Assembly: GCA_959347315.1 (NCBI GenBank)
Contig: OY365806.1
Location: 38,878,903 to 38,942,902 of the forward strand
DNA length: 64,000 nucleotides
Direction of reading: 5' to 3'
Source of the DNA: Bimastos eiseni
Lineage: Eukaryota; Annelida; Clitellata; Crassiclitellata; Lumbricidae
Positions 11,850 to 22,821 of this stretch are shown piece after piece. Below the pieces are notes generated by a model that was given only the letters and a program-made list of their open reading frames with translations, searched no databases and was not told the DNA's origin. A program made the position numbers and the translations under genes. Every line of letters begins with the position of its first letter. Within the stretch, counting starts at the first letter, position 1.

Positions 11850-12038
11850 CTATTGTTGACTATCGTGGCCCCAGACCACGATCTCCGCCCATTTTGCTAC
11901 CAGTTTCGCTCTTTCCATCCTGATCACCAAATCTCCATCCAAACCGGCCTCGATCAAACAGTCTATCGACCTATCGCGTACCATCCTCTTGATGCACGCC
12001 TGTTGCTCTGGAGTTAAGTTCTCCATCCCTAAGTTCAA
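11850..12038 (-). pseudogene. Possible Gag N-terminus of the gypsy element
   Basis: A 62-residue frame beginning MNLGMENLTPEQQACIKRM, predicted mostly helical. It lies upstream of the gag and protease pieces on the same strand, after which comes the pyrimidine tract. No motif identifies it, and the assignment is positional. Confidence 0.3.
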
Positions 12039-12479
12039 TTAATAGAAAAAGGTGAGTAAGATGAAGACGAGACACAATTAGATTTGCCTACGATAGAAAC
12101 CGTTCCCATAAACCAATTACAATAAAAAAAACTCCGATAGAAAAGGGTAAGTAAGATTAAGACGAGACACCTTTTTGGAGTGGACCAAGATAGGAAACGC
12201 TCCAAGTAACCAAATATCCTCAGAAAGAAATCCGATGAAGGCAATAACCAGACCCAGGCCTGCTGCTTACCGACCCTCGTCCCGGACTTACGATCCTCAC
12301 CTTACATCTCACACCTAGCCACTACACAAAAGGGTTCTTCCTTTTCCGTGCTTGCGAATATGACGACATCTGTTGGTTCTTTTGATCGCCAAGTCATTGA
12401 TTTCGTTCTCGTCCCACTCGTCGTCCTGCGGAGAAGAGTGGTTCTCTTCTTGTCTCCTTCGTCTTCTTCCTCCTCGTTC

Positions 12480-12605
12480 GATTGACCTTTGATCCGCTGA
12501 TCGTCGCTCTTCGGCTGATCCTCGGTTGACCCTCGATCGTCGGTTGATCTTCGGCTGATCTTCTGTTGATCTTCGGTTGATCTTCGATCCTGTGTTGATT
12601 CTCGA
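12480..12605. repeat. Degenerate TTGATCTTCGG minisatellite
   Basis: Tandem imperfect 11-13-bp units around GGTTGATCTTC. On the minus strand they give an Arg/Ser/Asp-rich frame (12302-12683) next to the 5' LTR. It could be a gag leader, but composition alone explains it. Confidence 0.55.
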
Positions 12606-12649
12606 TGTTCGTCGTTCTTGTTCCTGATCGTTGTCGACTGCGTCAGAAA

Positions 12650-13057
12650 TGTCATGGGCTTCCCTCCTTGGTCGCATTATCAAGGCTGGGCCTGTCCAGA
12701 CGTATTCACTTCAGACAGATGTGATGATTAGAATGTCTTTAACAGTAAAAGAGATTAAAATATACATCTGAGATAACGTTGATTATAGAAGTTGACGAAA
12801 CATCAGTTCCTGTAGATTGTGTTCATAGCTCTCACACCGTCCGATGGATTCTGAATGCCACCTATAACACCTATACATACGCGTGCCTAAAACCCTCCGT
12901 GCAATTAGAGGGCCTTGATGTCCTACATCAAAGGGCCCGTGTAGCGTCTGATCTGCCTGACCTAAACGACGGAGTCTATTCATCACTGTCTGCTCGTCTT
13001 TACGCCGATGGTAGAAAACCAGTTAGATTCGCTTTTGGTCGGGTGTCCGACTCGTCA
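12650..13057 (-). repeat. Probable 5' LTR of the Ty3/gypsy element
   Basis: The partner of 4965-5368. On the minus strand it begins TGACGAGTCGG and ends ATGACA, giving the TG...CA ends of an LTR. The sequence just inside does not show a TGG-type primer-binding site that I can recognise. The flanking DNA at 13058 belongs to LINE copy C. Confidence 0.55.
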
Positions 13058-13299
13058 CATGGATTGTTATTGGACTCCAGCAGACCTTTCCATGCCCTGT
13101 CTGTGAATCAGAGGTCCCATTCTCTCTGGCGATGATTCGGTGATCCTGTTGGTGGTTCTGCATCTGTCAGAGTCTCCAACCGCTGAGTGCTGAACTCGCA
13201 AGTTCATACGGTACATCAGGAGAGTCTGTTGGTAGGATGCATGTCTGGAGTTCGCTTGTACTAGCAGAAGAAGCCAGAAAGGCAAACAGTGCCAGCATA
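13058..13299 (-). mobile_element. LINE copy C, downstream piece (left of element 1)
   Basis: On the minus strand, directly outside element 1, one frame reads LALFAFLASSASTSELQTC, the continuation of the LINE protein whose upstream part ends at 26866 on the other side of element 1 (GLGVRCASTL). The two sides together show that element 1 landed inside an existing LINE. The piece ends abruptly at the gypsy LTR. Confidence 0.75.
13294..13299. repeat. Target site duplication, left (AGCATA)
   Basis: The six bases outside the left terminus of element 1. They match AGCGTA at 26866-26871 at 5 of 6 positions. Six bases is the known Polinton duplication length. Confidence 0.75.
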
Positions 13300-13495
13300 A
13301 GTTGTAGGAAATCCCGTTATCTGGCTCATCGACCATAATATTGGTCAATTCGCCCGCCTAATACGTTACCAAAACGTATTTGTAACCTATAACTAGGTTA
13401 CAAAAACCAATTCATAGAAAAACCTAAGTCCTAGGTTAAACATCAACCAATACAGTCTAATAGGTCCGAGAAATTTCCAATAGTTTCGATGATGA
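13300..13495 (+). repeat. Element 1 left terminal inverted repeat
   Basis: It begins AGTTGTAGGAAATCCCG and pairs with the reverse complement of 26637-26865, which begins AGTAGTAGGAATTCCCG. Similarity is high along the whole 196 bp, apart from extra 17-bp units on the right side. Confidence 0.9.
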
Positions 13496-13546
13496 GTCAG
13501 CAGTTTCGATGATCAGTTTAACAAAAAAAACCTTGCATAATATAAA

Positions 13547-16500
13547 ATGATTGAACATATTTACTCACAACAGCTTAAAGGAATATCATCCCAATATAAA
13601 ATGGAATACTCGAAGAAGACTGTGATCGAATTAAGAAAAATTGCGAAACAAAAGGGTATGGTTGGTTATACGAGGCTGCGTAAAGCAGATTTGATTAGTA
13701 AAATTGAAGCTCACAGGGTCATCCTCTCACATTTTCCCCAATCTCAACCAATACTAATTTGTTTGACACGCCCATTCCCGACATTGGAATACCAACACTC
13801 ATTCCTATATCTATCTCAGCGGTACGAAAAGTCCTTGATAAGACAGAATCCGCGATTAATACATTCGCAAAGTGGATTGAAGGGTACATACCCGAAAAAC
13901 CGAAGAGAAAGGTGAACGAGGTGAACGAGAAGATAGAAGAACTGAAAGCCAAAGTGAAATCGATATTCGGTAAAATTCTTATGAAAACACACAAAATAAA
14001 AGAGACGGCCACAGCTATCAAGGGCTTCACGAAACAATACAATATCGAAGGAGCAGACGGAATTGACGCCACATCTTTTTTTAACATCATTCAAGCACAA
14101 GTGGTAGACATGTTGACAAGAAATCGACAGACTAAGGTCAATTTTATCCTCACCTGCACAATGGAGCGCGTTGATATGAAACCTGGTGAAGTTGATTCCA
14201 GAGAGATACCATTCCGCTCGATAACTGAAGTGGTTTTAGACTCTACTGATATCAATGAAATGTACAACAATGCGAAAGATAAAATCATAGAATCAATGGC
14301 TACCTTCCAGATGCGTGGTAGTAACTGGAGGTTCAGAGCAGTTGTAAAGCTAGATATCAATACGGTTGTTTATAAACCGTTAAAGGGCAGTTCTTACATT
14401 CCACTACCAAAATGGTTTGCGAGTAAAAAGAGTATTATCAATATGAAGAACGAAGACGAAGAATGCTTCAAGTGGTGTGTTGATAAAAATTCAGAAAGAA
14501 TTACGAAAGAATTAATCAGTCTGAGCAACTTGATTGGTCTAGAAATGAATTCCTAGTCGCAGCGGATGCTAACGTGATAAGTAAGTTTGAGAGAAATAAT
14601 AATATTAGTTTTAACGTTTTTGGTCATGAGAAAGGTTTATCTATTCCCACTATATTTATCGAAGCACGAGAGCGATATCAGTGTAGACCTATTACTCATT
14701 TCTAACAAAGAAAGGAAGCATTATTGCTGGATAAAGAACTTCAACAGACTGATGGCGGATCATAACGCAAACTCATACACTTCGATGCACTATTGTAAAA
14801 GATGTTTGATAGGATATGAAAAGCTAGAGTCATCAAAAATCACACCGAGTACTGTTCCCAACACGCCGCTCAAAAGTAAGAACTTCCAGAACCAGGAACT
14901 ATGTTGAGTTAAAAAAAATATTATAGAAAGACGAGAGTTCCCTTTGTCGTGTACGCTGATTATGAATCTTTCATTAAACCTATAGACACTTGTCAACCAG
15001 ATCCTAAAACGTCTTACTCCAGCAGATTTCAAAAGCATATCTCAAGTTCCTTCTGTTATTATATAACATGTTTTGACGATGACCTATATTCGCAAGCTCC
15101 TGTGACGTTCACAGCAAAGAGCGAAGACGATGACGTAGCACAGATATTCATAGATACTCTTATAGGAAATATAAAAGATATTTGTAATCGATTTAAATTT
15201 TAAAAAAATGATATTCGGACAGAAAGAACAGGCGCTATTCGATTCCGCTACCGTTTTTCACATGTGCGAAGGCGAACTGGATGATGATCGAGCGAGTTCG
15301 AGCCCACTGTCACCTCACCGGTAAATTTATAGGCGCCGCTCATGAAATTTGTAATCTAAAATATAAGGTCCCCAAGTTTTTCCCAGGATTGTTTCATAAT
15401 CTATCCGGTTACGACAGTCATCTATTCGTACAGAAATTATGAGGTGATGATAACGAAATGATTAGCTGCATTCCTAACAACGAAGAAAAGTATATCTCAT
15501 TTATCAGAGAGGTTGTGGTCGATAAATTTACGAATGAAGAAAATAAGGAAATATTAGTTAAACGTGAATGAGGCTTTATCGATAGTTTTAGATTCCTGGC
15601 ATCGAGCCTCAACGCTTTATCGGGGGACCTAAAGAAAGATCAGTGTAAGAATGTAAGCAAACACTATTCTGGTAGTCAGCTAGACCTCATACTTAGAAAA
15701 AAAGTATTATATCCTTACGATTACGTTGATTCCGTCGACCGACTGAACGAAACAGAACTACCACCAGAGTCAGTATTCTACTCAATACTTAACGACTCAA
15801 GCATTAGTGACGAAGACTACAACCATGCGCAGACGGTATGGAATGAATTCGGATTCAAGACGTTGAGAGAATATCATGATTCCTGCTTCCTGGTGTATTT
15901 TGAGAATTTTAGAGATGTATGCAGTGAGAACTATGGCCTAGATCCCGCTTGGTATTATACTTCTCCAGGTCTAGCTTGGGATGCCGCATTGAAGTTGACT
16001 GGAGTAGAGTTGGAGTTGTTGAATGATTACGATATGATATTAATGGTTAAGCGTGGGATAAGAGATGGTGTTAGCACCATTTCACATCGTTATGGACAGG
16101 CAAACAATAAGTATATGGGAGAAGCATTCAACGTTGGCAAGCTTTCAACATTTTAAACATATTTAGACGCAAAGAATTTGTACGGATGCAGTATGTGTAA
16201 AAATCTACCAACTCAGGGGCTCCAGTGGATGAACAACGATGACCTAAACGATTGGAGAGGAACACCGTGTATATTAGAAGTCAATTTGGAACATCCGAGG
16301 AACTTGCACGATCTGCACAATGACTATCCTCTTGCTACAGCGTGTTCGGTAAGACGTGTGAAATTACACAGAATCGTGTAGACATATAACTGGCTTGCAG
16401 CGAGAAGGAAGCCATTAAGCTAGCAGCGAGAGCGAGTTACGACACTCGAACTATTTTTGACGAAAACCTAATTGCCATTCACATGAAACGGACGAGGCTA

Positions 16501-17099
16501 CATTGCGACAAGCCTATATATCTTGGCATTTGTATTTTAGACTTAAGTAAAACTATAATGTACGATTTTCATTATAATTTTATAATTATATCAAGAGAAA
16601 GTTTGAAGATAAAGCAAAGTTACTTTTTACCGATACGGATTTCTTAGCCTATGAAATTAAAACAGAAGACTTCTACGGTGATATAGCTCCCGACATTAGA
16701 AGTAGGTTCGACACTACCGACTATCCTAAACACCATCCATCTGGTATAGAAAATGGCATAAATAAAAAGGTCTTTGGTATGTTTAAAGATGAAGCAGCTG
16801 GTAAACAGATCGAATAGTTTGTAGGTTTAAGATCGAAACTATAATCGTGCAAGATGGTTGGAGTGGACCACAAGAAATGTAAAGGTGTGAAGAAGAATGT
16901 CGTTGAAAAATCTATCACTCACGATGATTATAAAGACTGCCTGTTCACCAAGAGAGAACAATCGAAAAAGATGAATGTCATTCGATCGCATCTTCACGAT
17001 ATCTACACCGAAGAAATGAACAAGGTAGCTCTGTTAGCAGACGATGACAAACGAGTTATTCAGGAAGATGGAATTCACACTTTAGCATATGGACATTAT
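13547..17099 (+). pseudogene. POLB: Element 1 protein-primed DNA polymerase B, broken
   Basis: Decayed Polinton-type DNA polymerase, which replicates the linear element from a terminal protein. The start at 13547 directly follows TATAAA; a second in-frame ATG at 13601 has the same signal. The first ~45 residues hold a SAP/Rho-N-like helical motif (KTVIELRKIAKQKG). A long pre-polymerase region follows (13759-14556, with FQMRGSNWRF and MKNEDEECFKWC), then a C2H2-like segment. The exonuclease motif is visible as YADYESF (14952-14972). The palm is seen as LDAKNLYG near 16170 and LLFTDTDFLAYE near 16630, with Ser changed to Phe in the DTDS box. At least eight stops or frameshifts interrupt it. The final segment 16854-17099 runs without a stop into the protease frame. 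Confidence 0.9.
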
Positions 17100-17114
17100 T
17101 CCCTTAAATATAAA

Positions 17115-17510
17115 ATGAACGTTAAACTAATCGATGTCGAAAGCGTAAGGCTACCTAATATTGCTTTGTCGAACGTGGATCTAATCGAAGCGGCGAATAA
17201 ACTAAATAAAAATAATTTCAGAGGAGTTTTTCTAAGAGACGAGCTACCGAAGAGACCAAGAGCGAACGAGTGCGGCATACTCAATCTTGACGATTCCAGC
17301 GGAAGAGGAACACATTGGACGTGTTGGATCATGCATGCGAATGGTAAGATCTATTTCGACAGCTACGGACTACCTATTCCTACGGAATTAATCAACTATC
17401 TGCAAAGACCGCTGCTCTACAACAGCGATCGAATAAAACCCAACGGTGAAGTGTTTTGTGGTCATTTCTGTTTTGTATGTATTGAAGAAGATGAGCAACG
17501 ATGGTTGTAA
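17115..17510 (+). CDS. PRO: Element 1 adenain-like cysteine protease
   Basis: A 131-residue protease of the adenovirus-endopeptidase type, which in Polintons and adenoviruses matures capsid proteins. The start at 17115 is preceded directly by TAAA. Visible active-site positions are His in GRGTHWTCW, an acidic partner in YFDSYG, and Cys in FCGHFC; NECGILNLDDS precedes the His. The frame is open upstream into the polymerase tail only because a stop has been lost. The spike-like gene starts 55 bp downstream. From about 17152 to 17611 the DNA is almost identical to 51752-52211 in element 4, unlike neighbouring sequence, suggesting recombination between copies. Confidence 0.88.
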   Translation: MNVKLIDVESVRLPNIALSNVDLIEAANKLNKNNFRGVFLRDELPKRPRANECGILNLDDSSGRGTHWTCWIMHANGKIYFDSYGLPIPTELINYLQRPLLYNSDRIKPNGEVFCGHFCFVCIEEDEQRWL

Positions 17511-17564
17511 ATTTCAAGAAGTCGTAAACGAATTTTACTAATTAATGTTTAAATATATAAAAAC

Positions 17565-18769
17565 ATGCCTGTCGATAAATTTGGACGAACTGATACTGGA
17601 TCAACTCAAAGAATAGTTTCTGGAGGTGTTACTCTATCTCAAGCGAGTAATACATTTCTAAAAAGAGATGGAACGAACGCAATGGAGGGTGATTTAGAAA
17701 TGAGCGGCAACTCGATAAAAGGTCTACCGACTGACATTCATCCACAAGTCATCGCCAGCCAGGCTGCGAGCTTTGGTCAAGTTGAAACTCTAATCAGCCA
17801 AATGATAACGAATAATACTGCCAGCGATTATTCCAGGCTATACGTGACTGCAGCTCTAACCATGACTTCGAATGTAATGCCAATAAACGGTTTTACTTAC
17901 GAAGCAGCTAGAGCTAGCGAATATCGCGTAGCGGCTGGGTATAACTTTGAACCGTGGATAGCGTTTCAAAATGCTTGTCATTCCCCAGAATGTTGGATAA
18001 CCGATACAGTAACTGATGTTTGGTTACATATTAAATATCCCATTCCTTTGTCTATGTTGGGTTTCTACATCATTGCTAGCACACCATTTAACGAATGTAT
18101 TACTTGATGGAAAGTTCAAGCGAGTAACGATGGAATAGTATTTACAGATATCCTAAGTCCTAAAACGGATGTCCTCGATGCAGGAGTTTTGAACAAATTT
18201 ACATTTCCAGCATCGTCTAATTACGTTTACTGGCGATTTCATATTGTATCCACGAGCGCTGGAGCGCAATGGACGGGTATTGGGATGTTACAGTGGATTC
18301 CAACTCTTACTGATATCACACTCGGAAGAAAGTGTCATGTCAGTTATGTTCCTAGATTAACTTCGAATACTAATAATTATGGTTTTGAAGCGAACGCCAG
18401 TTCTGAACTTCACAATAACAAAGCCTGCAATGCGTTCAAAGACGAAAAGGAATGGGTGTCTAGCACCAACAGCCGCTTCTCTTTAACTATCAAGTGTCCA
18501 ACAGCTGTAAGAATCTGGAAGATTGGATTAAAAGGAAGGAATAAATCCTCCAAAAGAATTTGTGATTGGATGATAGAAGATACCACCGACTCAGGAAGTT
18601 GGAATATTTTATACACTGCACCTAATCCTACTTACTAAGGAAATACTGATCAGGAATTTTTAATCGATTCCGTTGAAAAATACACGTCTTTTTCATGTTG
18701 TACTGTAAACAAGCTGAACCGGGTAAGCCTGGATTAAGCGTGATGCAGTTATTCGTTTACGATGATTAA
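17565..18769 (+). pseudogene. Element 1 spike/fibre-like protein with two discoidin-like domains
   Basis: It starts MPVDKFGRTDTGSTQR after TATAAAAAC. The N-terminal part (about residues 1-85) has the repetitive look of fibre shafts (TFLKRDGTNAMEGDLEMSG). Two domains follow that resemble F5/8 type C (discoidin) carbohydrate-binding folds. The first ends YWRFHIVSTSAGAQW; the second spans about 18385-18769 with AFKDEKEWVS and VRIWKIGLKGRNK. A TGA stop at 18105 and another stop near 18636 break the frame. The same gene is present in elements 3 and 4. A role in attachment to host glycans is inferred from domain type and location among capsid genes. Confidence 0.65.
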
Positions 18770-18825
18770 GATAAGAAATTATTTTCATATTTCAGCTTAA
18801 AGAAAATATTTTCTATGTATAAAAG

Positions 18826-19496
18826 ATGATTGTTACACACAAAACGTTTAATCCAGATAAAATAATCTTTAAAGTCGTGAATAAGACGAACAACTTTGGT
18901 CAACGAATTCAAATTAAATATAAATACCCGAACGACTTCGAAGGCGATTTTCATATCCAAACTCCAGCATTAAAAAGTTGGGGCATTTCACCAGATCATG
19001 GTTTTGGTAAAACCAATGGCCCTATTATTGGTTATGGTATGCCAGTAATGATGTATGATAGGTATTTGGAACCAAGTGAGGAAGAATTGGAGACTATCGG
19101 TATGTTTGAAAGTATTTTAGAACGCATTCAAAAGCATCTGCTGGATCCTGATACAATAGAGGCTTCGAATAAGAAATATGAAGATTCACAGGTTGAACAT
19201 ATGTCTATTTTTTTAATCAAAAACAGGAAGAGGAACCAACAGAGATGTACCTGAAATTGTTAACTGCGTATGGATCAACGGATATAACAACTGGATTTTA
19301 TGATACAGCCGATAATCCAATCGACCTTCTTACGCTAATATCCACTCCGTGTAGTGTCGTGTTAGAATTATGCAGTATATTCAGTGGAAGTAAACCGTCC
19401 GTACAATTAAGAGTATAGGATGTTGTATTAGTAGAAAGGACTGAAGTACGAGAGCGAGAAAGGCGTCTATTTGCTAAGAATTTCACAAAGGTTTAA
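18826..19496 (+). pseudogene. Element 1 conserved protein of unknown function
   Basis: It starts MIVTHKTFNPDKIIFKVVN after GTATAAAAG. The core FHIQTPALKSWGIS is shared with the intact 222-residue copy at 53384-54052. The frame shifts near 19230 and the protein would end at 19494-19496 after a basic tail (RERERRLFAK). It is the last plus-strand gene before a convergent hairpin. The family recurs in this position in elements 1 and 4. A single-stranded DNA-binding role is possible but I cannot support it. Confidence 0.6.
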
Positions 19497-19511
19497 TTAC
19501 CAAAGTGTTGA

Positions 19512-19545
19512 TAGATTTTCAATGAGAAACATCATTGAAAATCTA
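19512..19545. terminator. Hairpin between convergent gene blocks, element 1
   Basis: A perfect 13-bp stem (19512-19524 with 19533-19545) and 8-nt loop, just past the stop of the plus-strand gene and before the end of the minus-strand block. The same hairpin occurs at 54061-54090 in element 4 with a paired base change (G-C here, A-T there). It may act as a transcript 3' end signal for both strands. Confidence 0.6.
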
Positions 19546-19555
19546 AACCAGGATC

Positions 19556-19893
19556 TTAGTCTCGTATCTACTTCTCCAGACTTTACCATTTTAAGCCTTC
19601 AACGTGTTCATACTGGTTTTAAAAGCCATACTCGCCTTATACACAACAATGAGTAAGTGACGGTTTCGTTCGTACCTTTGTCTAGGATTTCAATGCTTAT
19701 AGGATTATTTTCGAATCGTTCTTACACAATTCTTGCTTTTTCTCCTTCCTCCTTCCTCCTCCATTGGTTCAGGCAGTTCTGATTGTGATAAAACACCATT
19801 CTCAACGAGTATTCTCAACATTTCTGGTTTGTTTTTATAACTCGGCTTTATTCCATTTTCCTTTAGTAGCGATTTCAGGTGTGAGAGTTTCAT
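19556..19893 (-). pseudogene. Element 1 SAP/NUMOD-like DNA-binding protein
   Basis: It starts MKLSHLKSLLKENGIKPSYK, an N-terminal SAP-like helix pair (about residues 1-35), then an acidic linker (PEPMEEEGG). The C-terminal half, after a frameshift near 19705, matches the intact copy at 54391-54738, which reads NPISVEIFDRDTNETITYPS; that resembles NUMOD1-type DNA-binding segments. DNA binding is inferred. It is the last gene of the minus block, 31 bp beyond the capsid gene stop. Confidence 0.55.
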
Positions 19894-19923
19894 GGTGTTT
19901 TTATAATAGAAATAATATTTTTT

Positions 19924-21209
19924 CTAATACGCAACGCTCATCTTCTGACCGTCTGATTGGAAGTTTATCAATTTATCTGAAATGACAACTGCATAAGCTT
20001 CCGTTCCAACCGGCACCGCAGTATTGAAAGTAACCTTGATCTGGATGTCTACGACAGATAACTTTACCGTTCGGATTGCTTACTCACATCGAAAACGAAT
20101 AGCGGATGTAAATCCTTATAATCGGCAGGCGTAATGTTGCTGTGAGTCACGAGCTGATCTATTCCATAGAATTTATCGCTAAAGGTCGCGGCATCTCTAT
20201 AAGCTCTCGAAATTTGCTGATTCGGGAGTAATAGGTTGTAATCGACTGCTGGATATCTTCCATGGATCATCATCACATACATGTTCTTAATATCGCAATG
20301 AGCGAAAATTAATGGATTAGCTTGTTGATTGCCGCTTCGATTCGTTTGAAATCCAACGATAATATATCTCGGTTTTTCTGGCGATGTCTTTGCGCTAAGT
20401 CACCAACAAAATGTGGTAGATTGAGGAACCGTTATGGTATCGCATTGATGAGCCCGATAGGCTACTGGTAATGTTGCCTTTGATTCGATCGTTTTATACA
20501 GTTGCATTCTTTCCATGTCGGACGGAATGACATGAGGCATAAACCATGAAACTTTACTGATGTTGACTTTACCAGCCACTGCTGCGTTGTCCCTGAAAAT
20601 AGCATCGTCACCGGATTTGCGAACTAGCGTCAAAGTCTGTTTCATACCATAGACAATCTCATCATAATCTTCGCAGAATCCAATAATGTGCTTTAGAGGC
20701 ACGATGAAACTAAATGTGCCCTTTGCAGTTGGTTTCTGAATGAGATAAGCCTGTCTGATCGCGAAACCAGAGTTGTCGACTATAACGGCAGTCGCGGCGG
20801 TATCTTTTGTCCATAATTGGTTAAGTCCTTGTGCGAGAGCGCAGTGGTTGGGATATTTCAGCCACCCTAGCATAGTTGTGGATTGTCCAGGATGAAACAC
20901 GCTTTCGATTTCTTGATTCGATAAGGAATACGACATTTGGCTGAAGAGATGCATGAGCCCGTTGTTGGTAATAGCCACAGCATCGGCATTGGCGTAAGAT
21001 GTTCCATCTGCTTTAGTCAGTCTACCTTCAGATAGCAGGTGTGACTCGGAGGGATGGCTGAAAAGATCTTGAAGTTCGATATTGATGCTAATTTCCCCAG
21101 CGCTGTTAAGATTCGACCTCGCCACTGGTTCGTACTCGTGCCATTCGTATCTCTCAACTGCCTCGTCTACAATTGTATTTTCAGTATATCTTAGAATATC
21201 TGACTGCAT
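19924..21209 (-). pseudogene. MCP: Element 1 major-capsid-like protein
   Basis: About 428 codons starting MQSDILRYTENTIVDEAVER after TATTAAA. The first 269 residues are open (20400-21209) and include FIVPLKHIIGFCEDYDEIVY and KVSWFMPHVIPSDMERM. A TGA, probably from CGA, ends this at about 20397. The rest continues to FYGIDQLVTHSNITPADYK and, after a shift near 20064, ends MSVAY. It is the largest structural protein, conserved in elements 1, 3 and 4. I equate it with the double jelly-roll major capsid protein of Polinton-like viruses from family recognition; a structure prediction would settle this. Confidence 0.7.
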
Positions 21210-21231
21210 TTTAATATAGCAATAAAATATT

Positions 21232-22740
21232 TTAAGCCAACTTCATTTCAGATTCACGCACTAAATCTTGGATCGATATGGCGTCAACGTTACCAGACAG
21301 TAAATTATTTATATTCGTATTTCCATGGGGAGATATTAAACCCTTTAACATGTCCTTGCTCTGTTGGCTAAGTACAGTTGCTTGCGGTGGGTTAAACATT
21401 ATTTCCGCGGCTTTATCCACGAGTCGCTTTACTGCATTGATAGCAACGGTCTTACCAACTGTAACAATGCATAAACACATTTCAACTTACTCAGCCTTAG
21501 TTTGGCCGCTCCGCCTCTTCATATGCATATTCATGAATTCAATTGAAAATTAATGAATCAATAACTGCTGCAAGCTTTCCATCGTCAATTATATTGCAAC
21601 AATAGTCAAAATCAGAGAAGTATTTAAATAGAATACTAAGATATAAATCGAAATATGAAGTAATCTAACTTATGACTACCTAGCCAGCCTGGATTAGCTA
21701 ATAGCGCCTCTAAGATCAGATATCTACCTCCCACGGGGAATGGAGTGGATCTGCAGTTGATTTCTGTAGTGTTCATTTGAATTCTTTCTTTGTATAAATT
21801 CTGTCGATTGCTTCTTCTCGGAGGATTGTTGCCTCAAGCCTCTTCACCTCAAATGCTTCGTTGCCTTCCTCCACTCGTCCTCGCCACGTCCGTATTATGA
21901 ATCGGACTTATTGTGATACTTGCACAACCTCTATTCCGTTGACAAGTGTGTCAGAGGAGACACACTATAGATGCTGATATTCGCCTCTCAGTCCAACTAA
22001 CGTGAAAAGAGTTTCTGCATTCCACCGCTCATGACCGATAGTTCGAGAACGAAAATAACTCCTGATTACACACGGAGAATACTTCCATCATTACTCGACG
22101 ATCACAGTTTGCTATTACAACATTCGCACCCCTTAGCAGTTCTAGACGAACCATTGTCAAATAATTGTCCGAACTCCTAAAACTTCTTTTAGAGTTCGCA
22201 ACTTGAGAATTACGTGTTGCCTTTTTTAAGGTATCCCAAAACACCACTGAACCTTTTATTGCAAACTCACGCAGCCCGGATGACTCATTTCCGCCGTGCA
22301 GTCCCCAGCAGACGACCGATGGCCAAAATCAGACCTTTTAACATTGCCTTCTGAATGTCAAATTGCCAACGACCAGTTCTCCCCAACAACACTTTTACTA
22401 CGGACTCTAATTTAATCTTATAGCGCCTTTACATTATATTTATAGGCTGGCATTAATTAACTCTGTATTATTTCAAACTAATTAACATTGATTGCATATT
22501 ATTATGTTAATAATACATAAGAAATGTGGGTTTCAATAGGAACATCGCTACACCGACATCTATAGCCTTTTTTCCTATCTCAGTTGCAGCGTCTTTACCT
22601 GCACTTAATGCAGTTGATGCTACCTGTCTCACCGCATTCGAAGATAATATTCTTTCGAAAAATCCTGATATCGTATCAAATATTCCAGCGCCTCCTACGA
22701 CGTATCTTTTAGTAAATATTCTCTAAGTTATGACAATCAT
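21232..22740 (-). pseudogene. Element 1 small capsid-block protein split by an insertion
   Basis: The N-terminal part (22740 down to 22553) reads RIFTKRYVVGGAGIFDTISG, then ASTALSAGKDAATEIGKKA. The C-terminal part (21459-21232) reads VGKTVAINAVKRLVDKAAE and ends VRESEMKLA. A 1093-bp insertion (21460-22552) separates them, and a stop follows codon 5. The Ala/Gly-rich amphipathic character suggests a minor virion or core protein, but no function is known. It lies 23 bp upstream of the major-capsid-like gene. Element 4 has the uninterrupted counterpart at 56069-56465. Confidence 0.6.
21455..22557. mobile_element. 1.09-kb insertion with TG...CA ends (solo LTR or similar)
   Basis: 21460-22552 begins TGTAACAATGC and ends CATCGCTACA, giving 10-bp near-inverted ends. 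It is flanked by CCAAC (21455-21459) and CCGAC (22553-22557), a 5-bp duplication with one mismatch. The uninterrupted gene in element 4 lacks it. No coding homology is seen inside. Ends and duplication length suit a solo LTR; a non-autonomous DNA transposon is the alternative. Confidence 0.6.
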
Positions 22741-22821
22741 TTTATAATTGTATCATTAAATTTTTTTACTCTAACGCATTTTGTCGAAGTAACTCATCGC
22801 AGATACCAACTATCTCGTTTC

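Larger units (their letters stand above)
4965..13057 (-). mobile_element. Degenerate Ty3/gypsy LTR retrotransposon
   Basis: About 8.1 kb bounded by the direct repeats at 4965-5368 and 12650-13057. On the minus strand, from the 5' (right) end, it holds gag-like segments (11850-12038 and 10968-11153), a retroviral-type aspartic protease (10100-10666) and an RNase H with the preceding connection (7852-8380). Most of the reverse transcriptase is missing where an L2-like LINE lies (about 8640-9951). I cannot recognise an integrase between 5630 and 7850. Order and strand agree with a single gypsy element in decay. The low-complexity and minisatellite tracts inside may be later additions. Confidence 0.55.
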
